From NCBI RefSeq assembly GCF_012489685.1, contig NC_080042.1:46738066-46802065 (forward strand): DNA of 64,000 bases. The letters are read 5' to 3'. Of this stretch, positions 12,483 to 22,916 are shown piece after piece. The notes under the pieces are model-generated. The model did not search any database and had not been told where the DNA came from. It saw nothing but the letters and a program-made list of their open reading frames with translations. Source of the stretch: Lotus japonicus (lineage: Eukaryota; Streptophyta; Magnoliopsida; Fabales; Fabaceae). The translations under genes were made by a program, and so were the position numbers. The first letter of the stretch is position 1; each line of letters starts with the position of its first letter.

Positions 12483-13016
12483 ATGAAGTTCACAACTATT
12501 GCATCGTTGTTGTTCATTCTCTCCTTGCTTCTCATTTCTCATGCTCTTATGCCTGCAATGTGTGATACGTTGTATGAAACCATATGCCATGAAGTGAAGG
12601 AGGACAATGATAAGTGCGTGCTAATTTTGAAAAGCGACTCTAGAATCACCTCAGCAAACAATTATCTCGACCTTTGTACCTTCATCCTGGAGATGGCGAT
12701 AGATAAAGCGACGAAAGGCCAAAATGACCTTATCAAGTTAATGAATACACACCCTACTCAAGCTATCAAACAATGTGCAACTTTGCACTATGGCCGGACT
12801 GTTTTATCATTAAGGAGTTCAATGAGTAATTTGGTTAAAGATCCTAAGGATGCAAGCTTTGATGCTAATGCTGCTGGTGATGGACCTGCCAATTGCGAGA
12901 GAGATATTAATGCAGAAAAAACTCATATTCCTTTTATTAATGATCTAAACGACAAGGTATTGCTACTTTGTAAAATTGCATTTCAAGCAACAACTCATCT
13001 TAAACATGATGGTTGA
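12483..13016 (+). CDS. Plant invertase/pectin methylesterase inhibitor family protein, copy A
   Basis: Single-exon 177-residue protein. Residues 1 to about 26 form a signal peptide (MKFTTIASLLFILSLLLISH), so it is expected in the apoplast. The mature part has the family's cysteine pattern: C35 and C45 nine residues apart (helical hairpin disulfide) and C98 and C138 forty apart (four-helix bundle disulfide), plus extra C27, C65 and C163. Length and pattern fit PMEI/invertase-inhibitor proteins, which bind pectin methylesterase or acid invertase one-to-one; sequence alone does not say which. The start is supported by the AAAAAGAAAATGAAG context and the signal peptide. It is the only clear host gene in block A, surrounded by LTRs. 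Copy B at 45568 differs by five residues (7, 22, 58, 123, 166). Expression is not shown by sequence. Confidence 0.85.
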   Translation: MKFTTIASLLFILSLLLISHALMPAMCDTLYETICHEVKEDNDKCVLILKSDSRITSANNYLDLCTFILEMAIDKATKGQNDLIKLMNTHPTQAIKQCATLHYGRTVLSLRSSMSNLVKDPKDASFDANAAGDGPANCERDINAEKTHIPFINDLNDKVLLLCKIAFQATTHLKHDG

Positions 13017-13689
13017 TTATTTTGAAATTAGGCAAGAAACTATGGTGTCCCTTTTGATTTCCATTTATCAATGTAAGGTAATATAATTTATATATGAGGT
13101 CATGGTAAATCTAGGGTATAATGTTAAAATGATGTTCTTCTTATCTTTTTATAAAGGTTTAACATCACTTTGGGACCCCCAGTTTATATTTATTGTGCAA
13201 TTTTGGTCATTAACAAAAAAAAATCAGTACCTTTAATTTTATCCCCTCGTTAACTTTTGTTTGCATTTTTGGTTTTCTGTCCAATTCCGTTGAAGATTTA
13301 AAGGTTTCAGATTTTTTCAAAAATATTCATCCACTTCTTCATCTTCTTCAAACATTCTTCCATAACCATTACCTTCATCATGTTCTTCATCTTCAAAATC
13401 TAAAAAATCGAGAACCACATCGCCTTTTAACCTCCACAATTCCACGTTCATCTTCATTATCAAAACAACAAAAAACAAAGGGAATGAAAGACTCAAAATC
13501 CAAAGAACCATAACCCAAAATCACTTGAAAGATTCAGATGGTTCTTTCTCTTACACTCTCATGTTTAAAAAAGAAAGACAGAGGCGGTGAGTGCCCACTG
13601 TATGGGTGAAGGGAAAAGCCCACAGATTAAAAAACCAACACAACATCATCTTAATTCCTATTCTCCAATGGATAATAATTTTAAAAGAA

Positions 13690-13763
<74 letters not shown>

Positions 13764-14482
13764 GACTTGTTTCTGTGCACTATGAATCAATAATTTTTCA
13801 AGCCACACATCATTTAAAATTGTACATTATTTTAATTTAAATTTAACTTATATGCACCGACAGTTAAAGAATTTTACACATGTGTCTAATCATATCTTCA
13901 TTTTCATTTTACATATTTTTAAATTATAATTTAATTATGACGTGGAAAATTGACGAAATTGTGTGCATTATCTATGTATTGTAACTAAACACTTTGATAA
14001 GTGAAAGATTTAATATATATGTACATACTAGTTTTACACATGCCTTTTTATACTTAAAATATTTTTAAATTAAAATTAAATTATGAAACGAAAAAATGAT
14101 GGATTATTTTTGCCACTTCTCTCAAATATGATTGACTGACTATGTAAAACCCATTTACACGATCAATGCATAAAACTTCTTCTTTATTTACTATGGATTT
14201 ATTTTATATGCAAAAATAGTGTAAAGAATTTTACACAAACATCCAATCACATCTTTCTATTTTCCATTTGAAATATGAGCGTTGCTCAAGTACTCTTCGA
14301 GATTGAGATAGTTCAGTACCCTACAGATTATTATTTAGACTATAAATGACCGAGTTGCAAATTTAAATTTTTATTAGAAATAAAATTATGACAAATCAAA
14401 GCAAACATATACGCAACACCCTTCGATTTGAATGTTCCAAAAAAAATTGTCTTGAAATATTTTTAAATTTAAATTTAAATAT
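13017..14482. other. 3' flank of the PMEI-family gene, block A
   Basis: Non-coding, AT-rich and nearly identical to 46102-47525 except for the length of a TTA/ATT repeat. A segment at 13165-13300 (GGGACCCCCAG..., TTTTGGTCATTAAC) resembles termini of plant DNA-transposon-derived repeats but no inverted end was found. The minus-strand ORF at 13317-13511 and the poly-Leu and poly-Tyr frames at 13587-13793 are low-complexity artefacts. Confidence 0.6.
13689..13762. repeat. (ATT)n microsatellite, about 24 units
   Basis: Uninterrupted ATT repeat of about 72 bp. The matching position in block B (46774-46803) has only about ten units with two interruptions. It creates spurious poly-Leu and poly-Tyr reading frames. 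Confidence 0.95.
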
Positions 14483-14802
14483 TGTTCTATCCAAGAACAT
14501 AGAGATGAGGTATGGTACCTAGAGTGAAAGGATCGTGATGTGAGAATCTAGAGAGAGTTTAGAGCGTAACCGCTTAAAGAGAGAAAGTAACTGAAATTCA
14601 AGCTTGTTATTTCTCAAATGAGATAAGAGTCCCTTACAATTGGTAACCGTCCCCTATTTATAGACTTGGGGCTGGGCCTATTGTCATGAACTATCCTTAG
14701 TGGGCTAACTGGGCTTCTTGGGAGAAGGCCCAACTTCCTGGTGCTCGCATCGCCCTGGATAAGCGTCCCTGGGCGAGGGCCCCTGGGGTCTCGCCTAGTC
14801 CA
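14483..14802 (-). repeat. Tat-type LTR (3' LTR side), block A
   Basis: Complete 320-bp LTR (TGTTCTATCC...GCCTAGTCCA). Its left flank is the PMEI-gene flank shared with 47526. Its right flank (CAAGTCCACAAG...) matches the 3' internal sequence right of the LTR at 49470-49787, so it is the 3' LTR of a minus-strand Tat element whose 3' region continues, interrupted, to 24048. Confidence 0.75.
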
Positions 14803-14827
14803 CAAGTCCACAAGACACCGAGCTCGA

Positions 14828-16089
14828 TGTAAGATCAAGAATTGATCAGTAGTTGCATCTCTATATTTTGATGATAACAGTTAAGGTTTTTGAGTATGAA
14901 CAATTATGGAACTCTAACGTTTGTCCTTTTTAGTTATGACAAACAGGTTCTGATTCTAGCCAAGCCGATTCCATCAGAAGATGAAGACCCAAGGGTAACC
15001 AAAAGAGAGTTCTAAAGCTCACCTTGTTCGTTCAGAACAGTGGCAAATCCTTCAGAAGTTCTGAAGATAGAAGCTCTCAAGAGGTACTGAAGAACCGGAG
15101 TCAGAAGTTCTGAAGACCAGATGTTCCAGAAGGAACGGTCCTGAAGTAGAAGACTCAAGTTCTGAAGACCTGCAAGAAGTTGGCTCTGAAGACCCAAGCT
15201 ATTCTAGCTCTGGCATTCAGAATTTCTGAGGAACATGCCCATAGGCAGAAGTTGCAAGGTCAGAGGATCCAATCTTCCGTCTGACTCTGATCAGAAGCTT
15301 CACCAACGTCCATCTGAAGCACTCCAGATGTCCATCTGAAGCACTCCAGATCATAAGTCAGCTGGTGAAAGGACAGGTCGCTGTCATAGTACACATCGTA
15401 CTGTCATAGCCTGTCCGCCACCTACCTCGTTCAGCCTAGCAGTCTGATATTACAAGATTGCCACTCCAACGGACAAAACCCTAGCAATGGCTAAACCATT
15501 TGCCTTGGTGTATATAAGGGCTGAACATAGAAGAAAGAAGCTAAGAAACTTTGCTGATATTCTTGAATACATTCTAACCGATCTCTTAGCAATATTTCTC
15601 CATTGTTCTTAAACATCTGAGTTTACTATTAGCTTTTCAGAAGCATTTCTTGTATACCCAAAACCTTTTACAAACACTTTGTAAAGTTCCTTAAGAGACC
15701 AAGTTTGGTCGGATCTTGAGAGGACTGAATCAAGTTTGGTTCAGTGTTTAGCTAGTCTTGAGAGGATCGGTTGATCAGCTTCTTGAGAGTATACTAGTGA
15801 GAAAATCAGTGTACTGTTAGTCACTTTGCAGGTTGCAAGTGCAGTTGTAACATTCATTGATTTTAGTGAATTGCCTTCATGAGAAGAAGGAAGAAATCAC
15901 CTTCACGGGTGGACTGGATTAACTTGAGCTTTTATCTCAAGTGAACTAGGATAAAATACTTGTGTGCTCTACTTCATATTCTTTAGCACCTAGTTCTTAT
16001 CTTTAAGTTTGTCAAAACTTAAAAAAGGGAAAACCTATGTTTAAAAACTCTATTCAAACCCCCCTTTTCTAGTGTTTTTCGCACCTTCA
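14828..16089 (+). mobile_element. SIRE-type copia solo LTR
   Basis: A 1,262-bp LTR starting TGTAAGATCAAG and ending CGCACCTTCA, flanked by the perfect 5-bp target-site duplication CTCGA (14823-14827, 16090-16094). It has the TCAGAAG/CTGAAG-rich upstream part and a TATATAAGG segment near 15502 as likely promoter. No internal region is present, so it is a solo LTR left by LTR-LTR recombination. The empty target sequence can be recognised at 49788-49850. Confidence 0.92.
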
Positions 16090-16094
16090 CTCGA

Positions 16095-16344
16095 AGCATG
16101 AGAGCTGAGAGTGTCTTTAAAGAAAAACCTGGGGCGATGATCATAAGAAAAACCAATCAATGTTAAAGTCTAGTGACCCAAAACAATGGCCAACATGGCT
16201 CGGTAAGTAAAGCCTAAGTCTAATATCTTGACCTCCCTAATAAGGCCCCCAAGTCCGCAAGTCCACAAGTAAGCTTGTGGCGACAATGTTTGACTTTCTC
16301 GTCCGGCTCCAGCTGTGATCGCCATGAACATGGTGGCTTGGCAT
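16095..16344 (-). repeat. Tat 3' internal region, fragment
   Basis: Non-coding sequence matching 49810-50040 (for example ACAATGGCCAACATGGC). It is one piece of a single Tat 3' region cut by successive LTR insertions; the other pieces are 14803-14822, 22646-22911 and 23885-24048. Confidence 0.7.
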
Positions 16345-16867
16345 GTGTCTGTAAGATCAAGTTTTGATCTAGTAGTACAACTCTATGTTTTGATGATTAC
16401 AAGTTAACCTTTTGATATGAACAATTGTGGTACTCTAACGTGTTTTTCTGAGTGTGCTATTTACAGGCTCTGACCTCAACTCAATCTCACACAAATCAGA
16501 AGCACTGTGTATAAAGAGTGACCCAAGCAACGCTTTCGCATTCACCATGTTCAGTATGAACAGTGGAAAAGCTTCAGAAGTTCTGAAGCTATACAAACTC
16601 TGATGTGGACTCAGTCGCTAGAAGCTCTGAAGATCCAGAAGTTCTGATAACCAAGAAACACTGAAGGTTCAGATGTTCTGATGGTGTAGAAGACTCTGAA
16701 GATCCAGAAGCTGAATAGTGGAAACTCTGAAGTCCAGAAGCAAGAAACTCTGAAGGCCATGTTCTTCCCTCTGAGTTCAGAATCAGAAGATACAATGGTC
16801 AGAGGATCTGTGCTTTCCCTCTGACTCTGATCAACCGGCTTCACAAGTTCCAATATGAAGTATTCCT

Positions 16868-18128
16868 TGAAGGTGTGAAAAACGACTAGAAGGGGGGGGT
16901 TGAATAGCGTTTTCAATATAAAAACTTTCCCCTTAAGATTTAAAGTAAATCTTTTCGGTTTCTCTAAGATAGATGGTGCAACGGATAAAGATAGAGAGAA
17001 GAGAAAAGCACACAAGTATTTTATCCTGGTTCACTTGATAAATCCCTCAAGCTAATCCAGTCCACCCGTTAAGGTGATTTCTTCCTTCTTAGAATGAAGG
17101 CAATCCACTAATCAGATAATTGTTACAACTGCACTTGAAACCTACAAGTGACTAACAATACACTGACTTAGCTATCACTAAGATTCACTCTCTTAGTCTT
17201 CTCTAGGATCCGATCAACCTTGATCTCCTAAAGGAATCACCACTAAGATTCACTCTCTTAGTCTTCTTAAGGATACTGACCTACCCGGTCCCTTAAGGAA
17301 AATCAAACAACTGTTTGAGGTTGGTGTTTACAAAAGTTTGCTTCTAAATAAGCTGAGTGTAAACCAAATAAGAATAGATGAAGAAAGTAGAGGCTTGAAT
17401 CTTTTCTTGTATTGCAGCTCTTTTTTTTCTCTCGCTCTTGCTTTCTTCTTTTCTTCAGCCTTTTATAGTCCAAGGTGCAAAGGATATTTCTGTTGAGAGA
17501 ATATGACCGTTGGAGGGCATTTCTGGAACTTCCAGAACCTGCAGTGGCTGAACTTTGGTAGGTAGGCATTTCAGAATAGTACACTGCTCTTGTACTTCTC
17601 GATAGAGACATTTGCCTTTAACCATTGACTTCTGATCAGAGTTATGCTTCGTGTTGGAACTTGTGAAGCTTGGTGATCAGAGTCAGAGGGAAGCTTGGAT
17701 CCTCTGACCTTCGTAACTTCTGCTTCTGGACCTTCAGAGCTTCTGAACCTTCAGAGCCTCTGGTCCCTCAGAGCTTCTGGTCTTCAGATCTTCTGATCCT
17801 CAGATCTTCTGATCCTCTGATCTTCTGATCCTCTGATCCTCGGATCCTCTGATCTTCAGATCCTCTGATCTTCAGATCTTCTGATCTTCAGAGCTTCTGA
17901 TCCTCTGATCTTCTGATCTTCAGAACTTCTGTTCTTCAGATCTTCTGATCCTCTGATCTTCTGATCTTCAGAACTTCTGACGAATATATCTTCTGGTGTC
18001 AGAATCAGAACCTGTTTGTCAAAACACTCAAGACAAACATTAGAGTATCATAGTTGTTCATCCACAAATAAATACTTGTTATCATCAAAACATAGAGTTG
18101 TACCACATGACCAAATCTTGATCTTACA
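16868..18128 (-). repeat. 3' LTR of the gag-only SIRE element
   Basis: 1,261 bp, TGAAGGTGTG...TTGATCTTACA on the plus strand, next to the polypurine tract at 18131. Contains the longer version of the minisatellite. The short minus-strand ORFs here are LTR sequence repeated in the other LTR. Confidence 0.93.
17698..17983. repeat. LTR minisatellite of TCTTCTGATCCTC type (left LTR)
   Basis: Irregular array of 12-13 bp units built from CTTCAGATCTTCTGATC and CTCTGATC variants. Many units are locally palindromic around AGATCT. The array differs in unit number and order from that at 21463-21722 and is the only clear difference between the two LTRs. Confidence 0.85.
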
Positions 18129-18130
18129 AT

Positions 18131-18142
18131 CTCCCCCTTTTT
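18131..18142 (-). other. Polypurine tract of the gag-only SIRE element
   Basis: On the minus strand AAAAAGGGGGAGAT directly precedes the LTR start TGTAAGATC, the expected plus-strand priming site. It is intact. Confidence 0.85.
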
Positions 18143-18500
18143 GATGATGACAAAACCATGTATTTTGATGAACAACTCTAAACAAATAAACTGAATACAC
18201 TCAGAGTATAAGGTATCAGAGTTAAAACTTATCCTGATGTGTATAGTTTATCTTGCTCCTTCTGAATCCAAGACTCGTGCTTGATTCTGAGCTAAGCTCC
18301 CCCTGAATCTAATACTTAATATCAACGTTAGTAATATCTAGATTCTGAGCTTAATAAAATAGGAGTTGTCAAGATACTATAAGTTCTCCCCCTTTTTGTC
18401 ATAAGCAAAAAGAATGAAGGTGGAGGGAAAAAAAAATAGTGAGAGCATAAGACGAAATACTCCCCCTCAGAAGGAATACCAAGGGATACTTGGCTTCTGA

Positions 18501-18794
18501 TTAGCATATCTTCTGATGAGAGCAGAAGTGTGGTTCTGGTGACATCTCCGTTCTGGACAAAATTTCATCTTTAGATACTTCAGAATGAGAAGCTAGGAGC
18601 CTACTCTTCTTCTGATGACGCAAGTCAGAAGTTGTAGTAGCATCTTCTGATGTTGTTGCTTCTGGTTCGTCAAGTTCTGAGTCTTTGTTACTTTCTGAAC
18701 CGGTCATGCTCATCTCTACAAGCTTTTTCAGCTAGCTTTGACTTGACCAAATCTTACTCTACTGATGCCTCCAAGATCAACTTCACCTTCAGGT
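18501..18794 (-). pseudogene. Remnant of pol (integrase-RT linker) in the gag-only element
   Basis: Just downstream of the gag stop, the minus strand reads an acidic, Ser/Thr-rich segment (SESNKDSELDEPEATTSEDA, then DLRHQKKSRLLASHSE) typical of the linker between integrase and RT in SIRE polyproteins. Neither neighbouring catalytic domain is present. It marks an internal deletion running from the gag end to the linker and from the linker to the 3' non-coding part. Assignment rests on family resemblance. Confidence 0.55.
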
Positions 18795-20552
18795 TCAAGT
18801 TTTGGATCTTGGGACATATGCCTTTCTCCCGTCATGTGTTGCTTGCATCCACTGTCCAGGTTCCATGGTTGGAGTTTCGATGGACCTATTGAAGATATCT
18901 GCAACATATATAATCTTATCCCTAGGTACCCACTTTCTGGGTCCTTTCTTGTTAGTTAGCCCAGAAGTTCTGACAACTTTGGGTCTTTCAGCAGGATAAT
19001 ATACAGGAATTTTTGCATGATATTTAGACATGGAGAAAGATCCCTTTTTACGAGGGTTTTTAGCAACTTCAGCAGGTACAGGGTCAGGCAATATGGTACC
19101 AGAGGGAACAAAGCATTCATACAAAGATTTAGCTTTAGGCACAGAGGGCTCATTTCTAATTGGTTTAGAATACCCAATGCCACGCATTCCATTTCTGCTC
19201 ACGCCATAGATCAATGAAGCCATCAAGCTTCTATCTACGCTTTTAGCCAGGAATCTTTGAAAAGATTTTTCATACTTAGATTCATGCTTACTATCAGAGG
19301 CATCGCAGGCAATAACTTCTTCTAACTTAGCAATTTGATTCTTAAGCACAGAGTTAGAATTAATCAAAGCATGATTATCATTTTTCAAATCAGAAATAAT
19401 TTTCTCATGTTCAACAGAAGTTTCAGAGGCAGCAGAGAAATTCTTTTTCAACCTTTTATGCTTAGTCAAGAGAGAGTTATATTTATCCATAATTTCAGAC
19501 AAAGCATCTTTAAGTTCAGAGGTTAAGAAAGAATCAAATACCTCATTTTCATCGTCAGAGTCTGGATCTCCTTCTGATGCTGAGTCAGAGTCAACAGCTT
19601 CCTTTGTCTCTGCTCCTTTGTCTTTGACAATAGCTATGAGTCCTTGGACTTCACCATCAGAGTCAACATCCTCTGACTCTGATTCATCAAATGTCACCAT
19701 CAGACTCTTCTTCGTCTTGAAGTGCTTCTTTGGCCTTTTGTCCTTTGATGAACCTTTGTATTTGCTCTGCCTGTGCTTCCAGATGCAGTTGAGCTTTCTG
19801 GATATCAGAGTCAGCTCATCTTCATCAGAATCTTCTGATGCTTCTTGGAGAGCCTTAGCCTTTTCAGATTTGGATTTCAAGGCAATAGATTTCTTCTTGT
19901 GATCTTGATGTTCAGCACGCTTTAGTTCATGACACTTCAGTATGCTGATGAGTTCTTCTAAACTCATATGCTCAACATCTCTTGTAAGCTCTATTGAAGT
20001 CACTAAAGGCATCCAGCTTTCAGGAAGACTTCTGATGACCCTTATGACATGATCTTTTGTAGTGTAGCTTTTGTTGAGAGGTCTTATTCCAGCTACGAGC
20101 AACTGAAGTCTGGAAAACATATCCTCAATGGATTCGTCAGGTTCCATTTGGAAGGATTCATACTGCTTGATTAGAGACAACGCCTTTGTCTCTTTCACTT
20201 TCTTGTTTCCTTCATGAGACATCTGCAAGGATTCAAAGATGCCCTTGGCGGAATCACGATCAGTAATTTTCTCATATTCTTCATATGAAATGGCACTTTG
20301 CAGAATAGATCTTGATCTGTGATGATCTCTGAATTCCTTCTTTTGATCTTCACTCATCTTCACCCTTGGGATCTTTACACCATGTTCATCAACAGGAGGG
20401 GTGTAGCCATCAACAACAAAATCCCAGAGATCAGGATCAAAGCCAAGAAAGAAGCTTTTGATTCTATCTTTCCAGAAATCAAATCTCTGACCATCAAAGA
20501 TAGGTGGTCTTGCACTGTATTGATATTTGCTTGTAGTAGTGGTGGAATCCAT
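18795..20552 (-). CDS. SIRE-type Gag (UBN2 family), no zinc knuckle
   Basis: Uninterrupted 585-codon frame beginning MDSTTTTSKYQYSARPPIFD about 60 bp after the PBS. Residues about 10-215 are the UBN2/DUF4219-type capsid region (FDFWKDRIKSFFLG, LQMSHEGNKKVKETKALSL). An acidic, Ser-rich middle and a coiled coil (about 350-410) follow, then the SIRE C-terminal region (GVSRNGMRGIGYSKP, GPRKWVPRDKIIYVADI). A SIRE gag normally carries a CCHC knuckle near residues 270-300; here the chain goes from KDKRPKKHFKTKKS straight to LMVTFDESESED with no CX2CX4HX4C. The stop after YVPRSKT removes the protease that would follow. It may form particles but would need RNA binding by other parts or a partner Gag. 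Frame and family are certain; function is inferred. Confidence 0.85.
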   Translation of the reverse strand: MDSTTTTSKYQYSARPPIFDGQRFDFWKDRIKSFFLGFDPDLWDFVVDGYTPPVDEHGVKIPRVKMSEDQKKEFRDHHRSRSILQSAISYEEYEKITDRDSAKGIFESLQMSHEGNKKVKETKALSLIKQYESFQMEPDESIEDMFSRLQLLVAGIRPLNKSYTTKDHVIRVIRSLPESWMPLVTSIELTRDVEHMSLEELISILKCHELKRAEHQDHKKKSIALKSKSEKAKALQEASEDSDEDELTLISRKLNCIWKHRQSKYKGSSKDKRPKKHFKTKKSLMVTFDESESEDVDSDGEVQGLIAIVKDKGAETKEAVDSDSASEGDPDSDDENEVFDSFLTSELKDALSEIMDKYNSLLTKHKRLKKNFSAASETSVEHEKIISDLKNDNHALINSNSVLKNQIAKLEEVIACDASDSKHESKYEKSFQRFLAKSVDRSLMASLIYGVSRNGMRGIGYSKPIRNEPSVPKAKSLYECFVPSGTILPDPVPAEVAKNPRKKGSFSMSKYHAKIPVYYPAERPKVVRTSGLTNKKGPRKWVPRDKIIYVADIFNRSIETPTMEPGQWMQATHDGRKAYVPRSKT

Positions 20553-20613
20553 GAGTTTTTCACACTGGCCCGGATCTACTGAACACTGTTAAGTGTGGTA
20601 ATCAGAACTTGCG

Positions 20614-20625
20614 CTCTGATACCAA
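20614..20625 (-). other. Primer-binding site of the gag-only element
   Basis: Minus-strand TTGGTATCAGAGC, a full match to the initiator tRNA-Met complement, directly after the LTR end at 20627. Confidence 0.9.
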
Positions 20626-20626
20626 T

Positions 20627-21871
20627 TGAAGGTGTGAAAAACGACTAGAAGGGGGGGGTTGAATAGCGTTTTCAATATAAAAACTTTCCCCTTAAGATTT
20701 AAAGTAAATCTTTTCGGTTTCTCTAAGATAGATGGTGCAACGGATAAAGATAGAGAGAAGAGAAAAGCACACAAGTATTTTATCCTGGTTCACTTGATAA
20801 ATCCCTCAAGCTAATCCAGTCCACCCGTTAAGGTGATTTCTTCCTTCTTAGAATGAAGGCAATCCACTAATCAGATAATTGTTACAACTGCACTTGAAAC
20901 CTACAAGTGACTAACAATACACTGACTTAGCTATCACTAAGATTCACTCTCTTAGTCTTCTCTAGGATCCGATCAACCTTGATCTCCTAAAGGAATCACC
21001 ACTAAGATTCACTCTCTTAGTCTTCTTAAGGATACTGACCTACCCGGTCCCTTAAGGAAAATCAAACAACTGTTTGAGGTTGGTGTTTACAAAAGTTTGC
21101 TTCTAAATAAGCTGAGTGTAAACCAAATAAGAATAGATGAAGAAAGTAGAGGCTTGAATCTTTTCTTGTATTGCAGCTCTTTTTTTTCTCTCGCTCTTGC
21201 TTTCTTCTTTTCTTCAGCCTTTTATAGTCCAAGGTGCAAAGGATATTTCTGTTGAGAGAATATGACCGTTGGAGGGCATTTCTGGAACTTCCAGAACCTG
21301 CAGTGGCTGAACTTTGGTAGGTAGGCATTTCAGAATAGTACACTGCTCTTGTACTTCTCGATAGAGACATTTGCCTTTAACCATTGACTTCTGATCAGAG
21401 TTATGCTTCGTGTTGGAACTTGTGAAGCTTGGTGATCAGAGTCAGAGGGAAGCTTGGATCCTCTGACCTTCGTAACTTCTGCTTCTGGACCTTCAGAGCT
21501 TCTGAACCTTCAGAGCCTCTGGTCCCTCAGAGCTTCTGGTCTTCAGATCTTCTGATCCTCAGATCTTCTGATCCTCTGATCTTCAGATCTTCTGATCTTC
21601 AGATCCTTTGATCTTCAGATCTTCTGATCTTCAGAGCTTCTGATCCTCTGATCTTCTGATCTTCAGAACTTCTGTTCTTCAGATCTTCTGATCCTCTGAT
21701 CTTCTGATCTTCAGAACTTCTGACGAATATATCTTCTGGTGTCAGAATCAGAACCTGTTTGTCAAAACACTCAAGACAAACATTAGAGTATCATAGTTGT
21801 TCATCCACAAATAAATACTTGTTATCATCAAAACATAGAGTTGTACCACATGACCAAATCTTGATCTTACA
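20627..21871 (-). repeat. 5' LTR of the gag-only SIRE element
   Basis: 1,245 bp, virtually the same as the left LTR outside the minisatellite at 21463-21722. On the minus strand the upstream part carries the array and a TATAAAAGG box (plus strand CCTTTTATAG near 21220), giving a plausible promoter for gag. Confidence 0.93.
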
Positions 21872-22645
21872 TTCCTCTGATCAGAAGTCTCCTAGGTTAA
21901 AAGGTCAAGTCGCTATCCAAGTACAAAAGCAAGTGTACCTTCCTGACGACCTACCTAACGTTCTCAGCCACAGCAGAAGCTGGATTTTCCAGAACTGCCC
22001 TCCAACGGTAGCATTTCCCATGCAACGCTCAACCCTAATCCTTGGAGTATATATAGAGGCTGAAGATTGAAAGAAGCGGCTAAGAAACTAAGTTGAAGCA
22101 ATACACGCGCAAGACATATTCAAAATATTCTAAGCCTTCTTTCATCTGAAATTCATTGTGTTTACTATTAGCTTTTTAGAAGCAATTTCTTTGTAAACAA
22201 GAACTTCATATACAGTTGTATAGTTTGCCTTTAGGAGATCAAGGTTGATCGGATCCTAGAGAAGACTAAGAGAGTGAATCTTAGTGGTGATTCCTTTAGG
22301 AGATCAAGGTTGATCGGATCCTAGAGAAGACTAAGAGAGTGAATCTTAGTGAGAGCTAAGTCAGTGTATTGTTAGTCACTTGTAGGTTTCAAGTGCAGTT
22401 GTAACGATTATCTGATTAGTGGATTGCCTTCATTCTAAGAAGGAAGAAATCACCTTAACGGGTGGACTGGATTAGCTTGAGGGATTTATCAAGTGAACCA
22501 GGATAAAATACTTGTGTGCTTTTCTATCTCTTATCTTTAGCACTTAAGTTCTCGAAAGATTTGTCAAAATCTTTAAGGTGGAAGTCTTGTTCTGAAAACG
22601 TTATTCAAACCCCCCCTTTCTACCGTTTTTCATACCTTTAGTGTC

Positions 22646-22911
22646 GACTTCGTGTAATATCGTGAGAAAATGCAAAGGCCAGGGAATCTTCCAGAATCTC
22701 AACCGTTGTCTTCGAAACGTCCCCTCCCATGATGATAAAGCTTGCCAATTTGAATTTAAACCAATCCAACCGTCGTGATCCGTCTTGATTTTATTTAATG
22801 CGCTACTCCCACTTTTCGAAATATGCGCCCTTTCCTTCAGTAATCATTCCATCTTGTCGTTGTAAGTCTCGATTCCCTTCTTAACCGTACACATTCCCCT
22901 TCCCCTCTTTC
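22646..22911 (-). repeat. Tat 3' internal region, fragment
   Basis: Matches 50050-50300 along its length (for example TGAATTTAAACCAATCC against TGAATTTGAACCAATG). It continues the broken Tat 3' region from 16344; the sequence resumes after the copia remnant at about 23885. Confidence 0.7.
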
Positions 22912-22916
22912 CTTAT

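Larger units (their letters stand above)
16868..21871 (-). mobile_element. Gag-only SIRE-like retrotransposon, young and non-autonomous
   Basis: Two LTRs (16868-18128 and 20627-21871) enclose a 2.5-kb interior. The TSD TTCCT is perfect on both sides (16863-16867, 21872-21876). By eye the LTRs differ only inside their minisatellite, including a net 16-bp length difference, so the insertion looks recent. It has a tRNA-iMet PBS, a polypurine tract and an open gag frame but no protease, integrase, RT or RNase H, except a short integrase-RT linker remnant. Movement would need pol proteins in trans. It resembles gag-only terminal-repeat elements (TR-GAG type). Confidence 0.92.
16350..22640 (+). mobile_element. 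SIRE-type solo LTR hosting a nested SIRE element
   Basis: Left part 16350-16867 (starts TGTAAGATCAAG) and right part 21877-22640 (ends CATACCTTTA) together make an LTR of about 1.28 kb, the same family as 14828-16089. It is flanked by the TSD GTGTC (16345-16349, 22641-22645). The last bases are TTA instead of TCA, a point change. A complete element of the same family in the opposite orientation sits inside it at 16868-21871. Confidence 0.9.

Noticed and set aside
13587..13793. Poly-Leu and poly-Tyr open frames
   Set aside because: They arise from the ATT microsatellite and are absent in the duplicate block, where the repeat is short.
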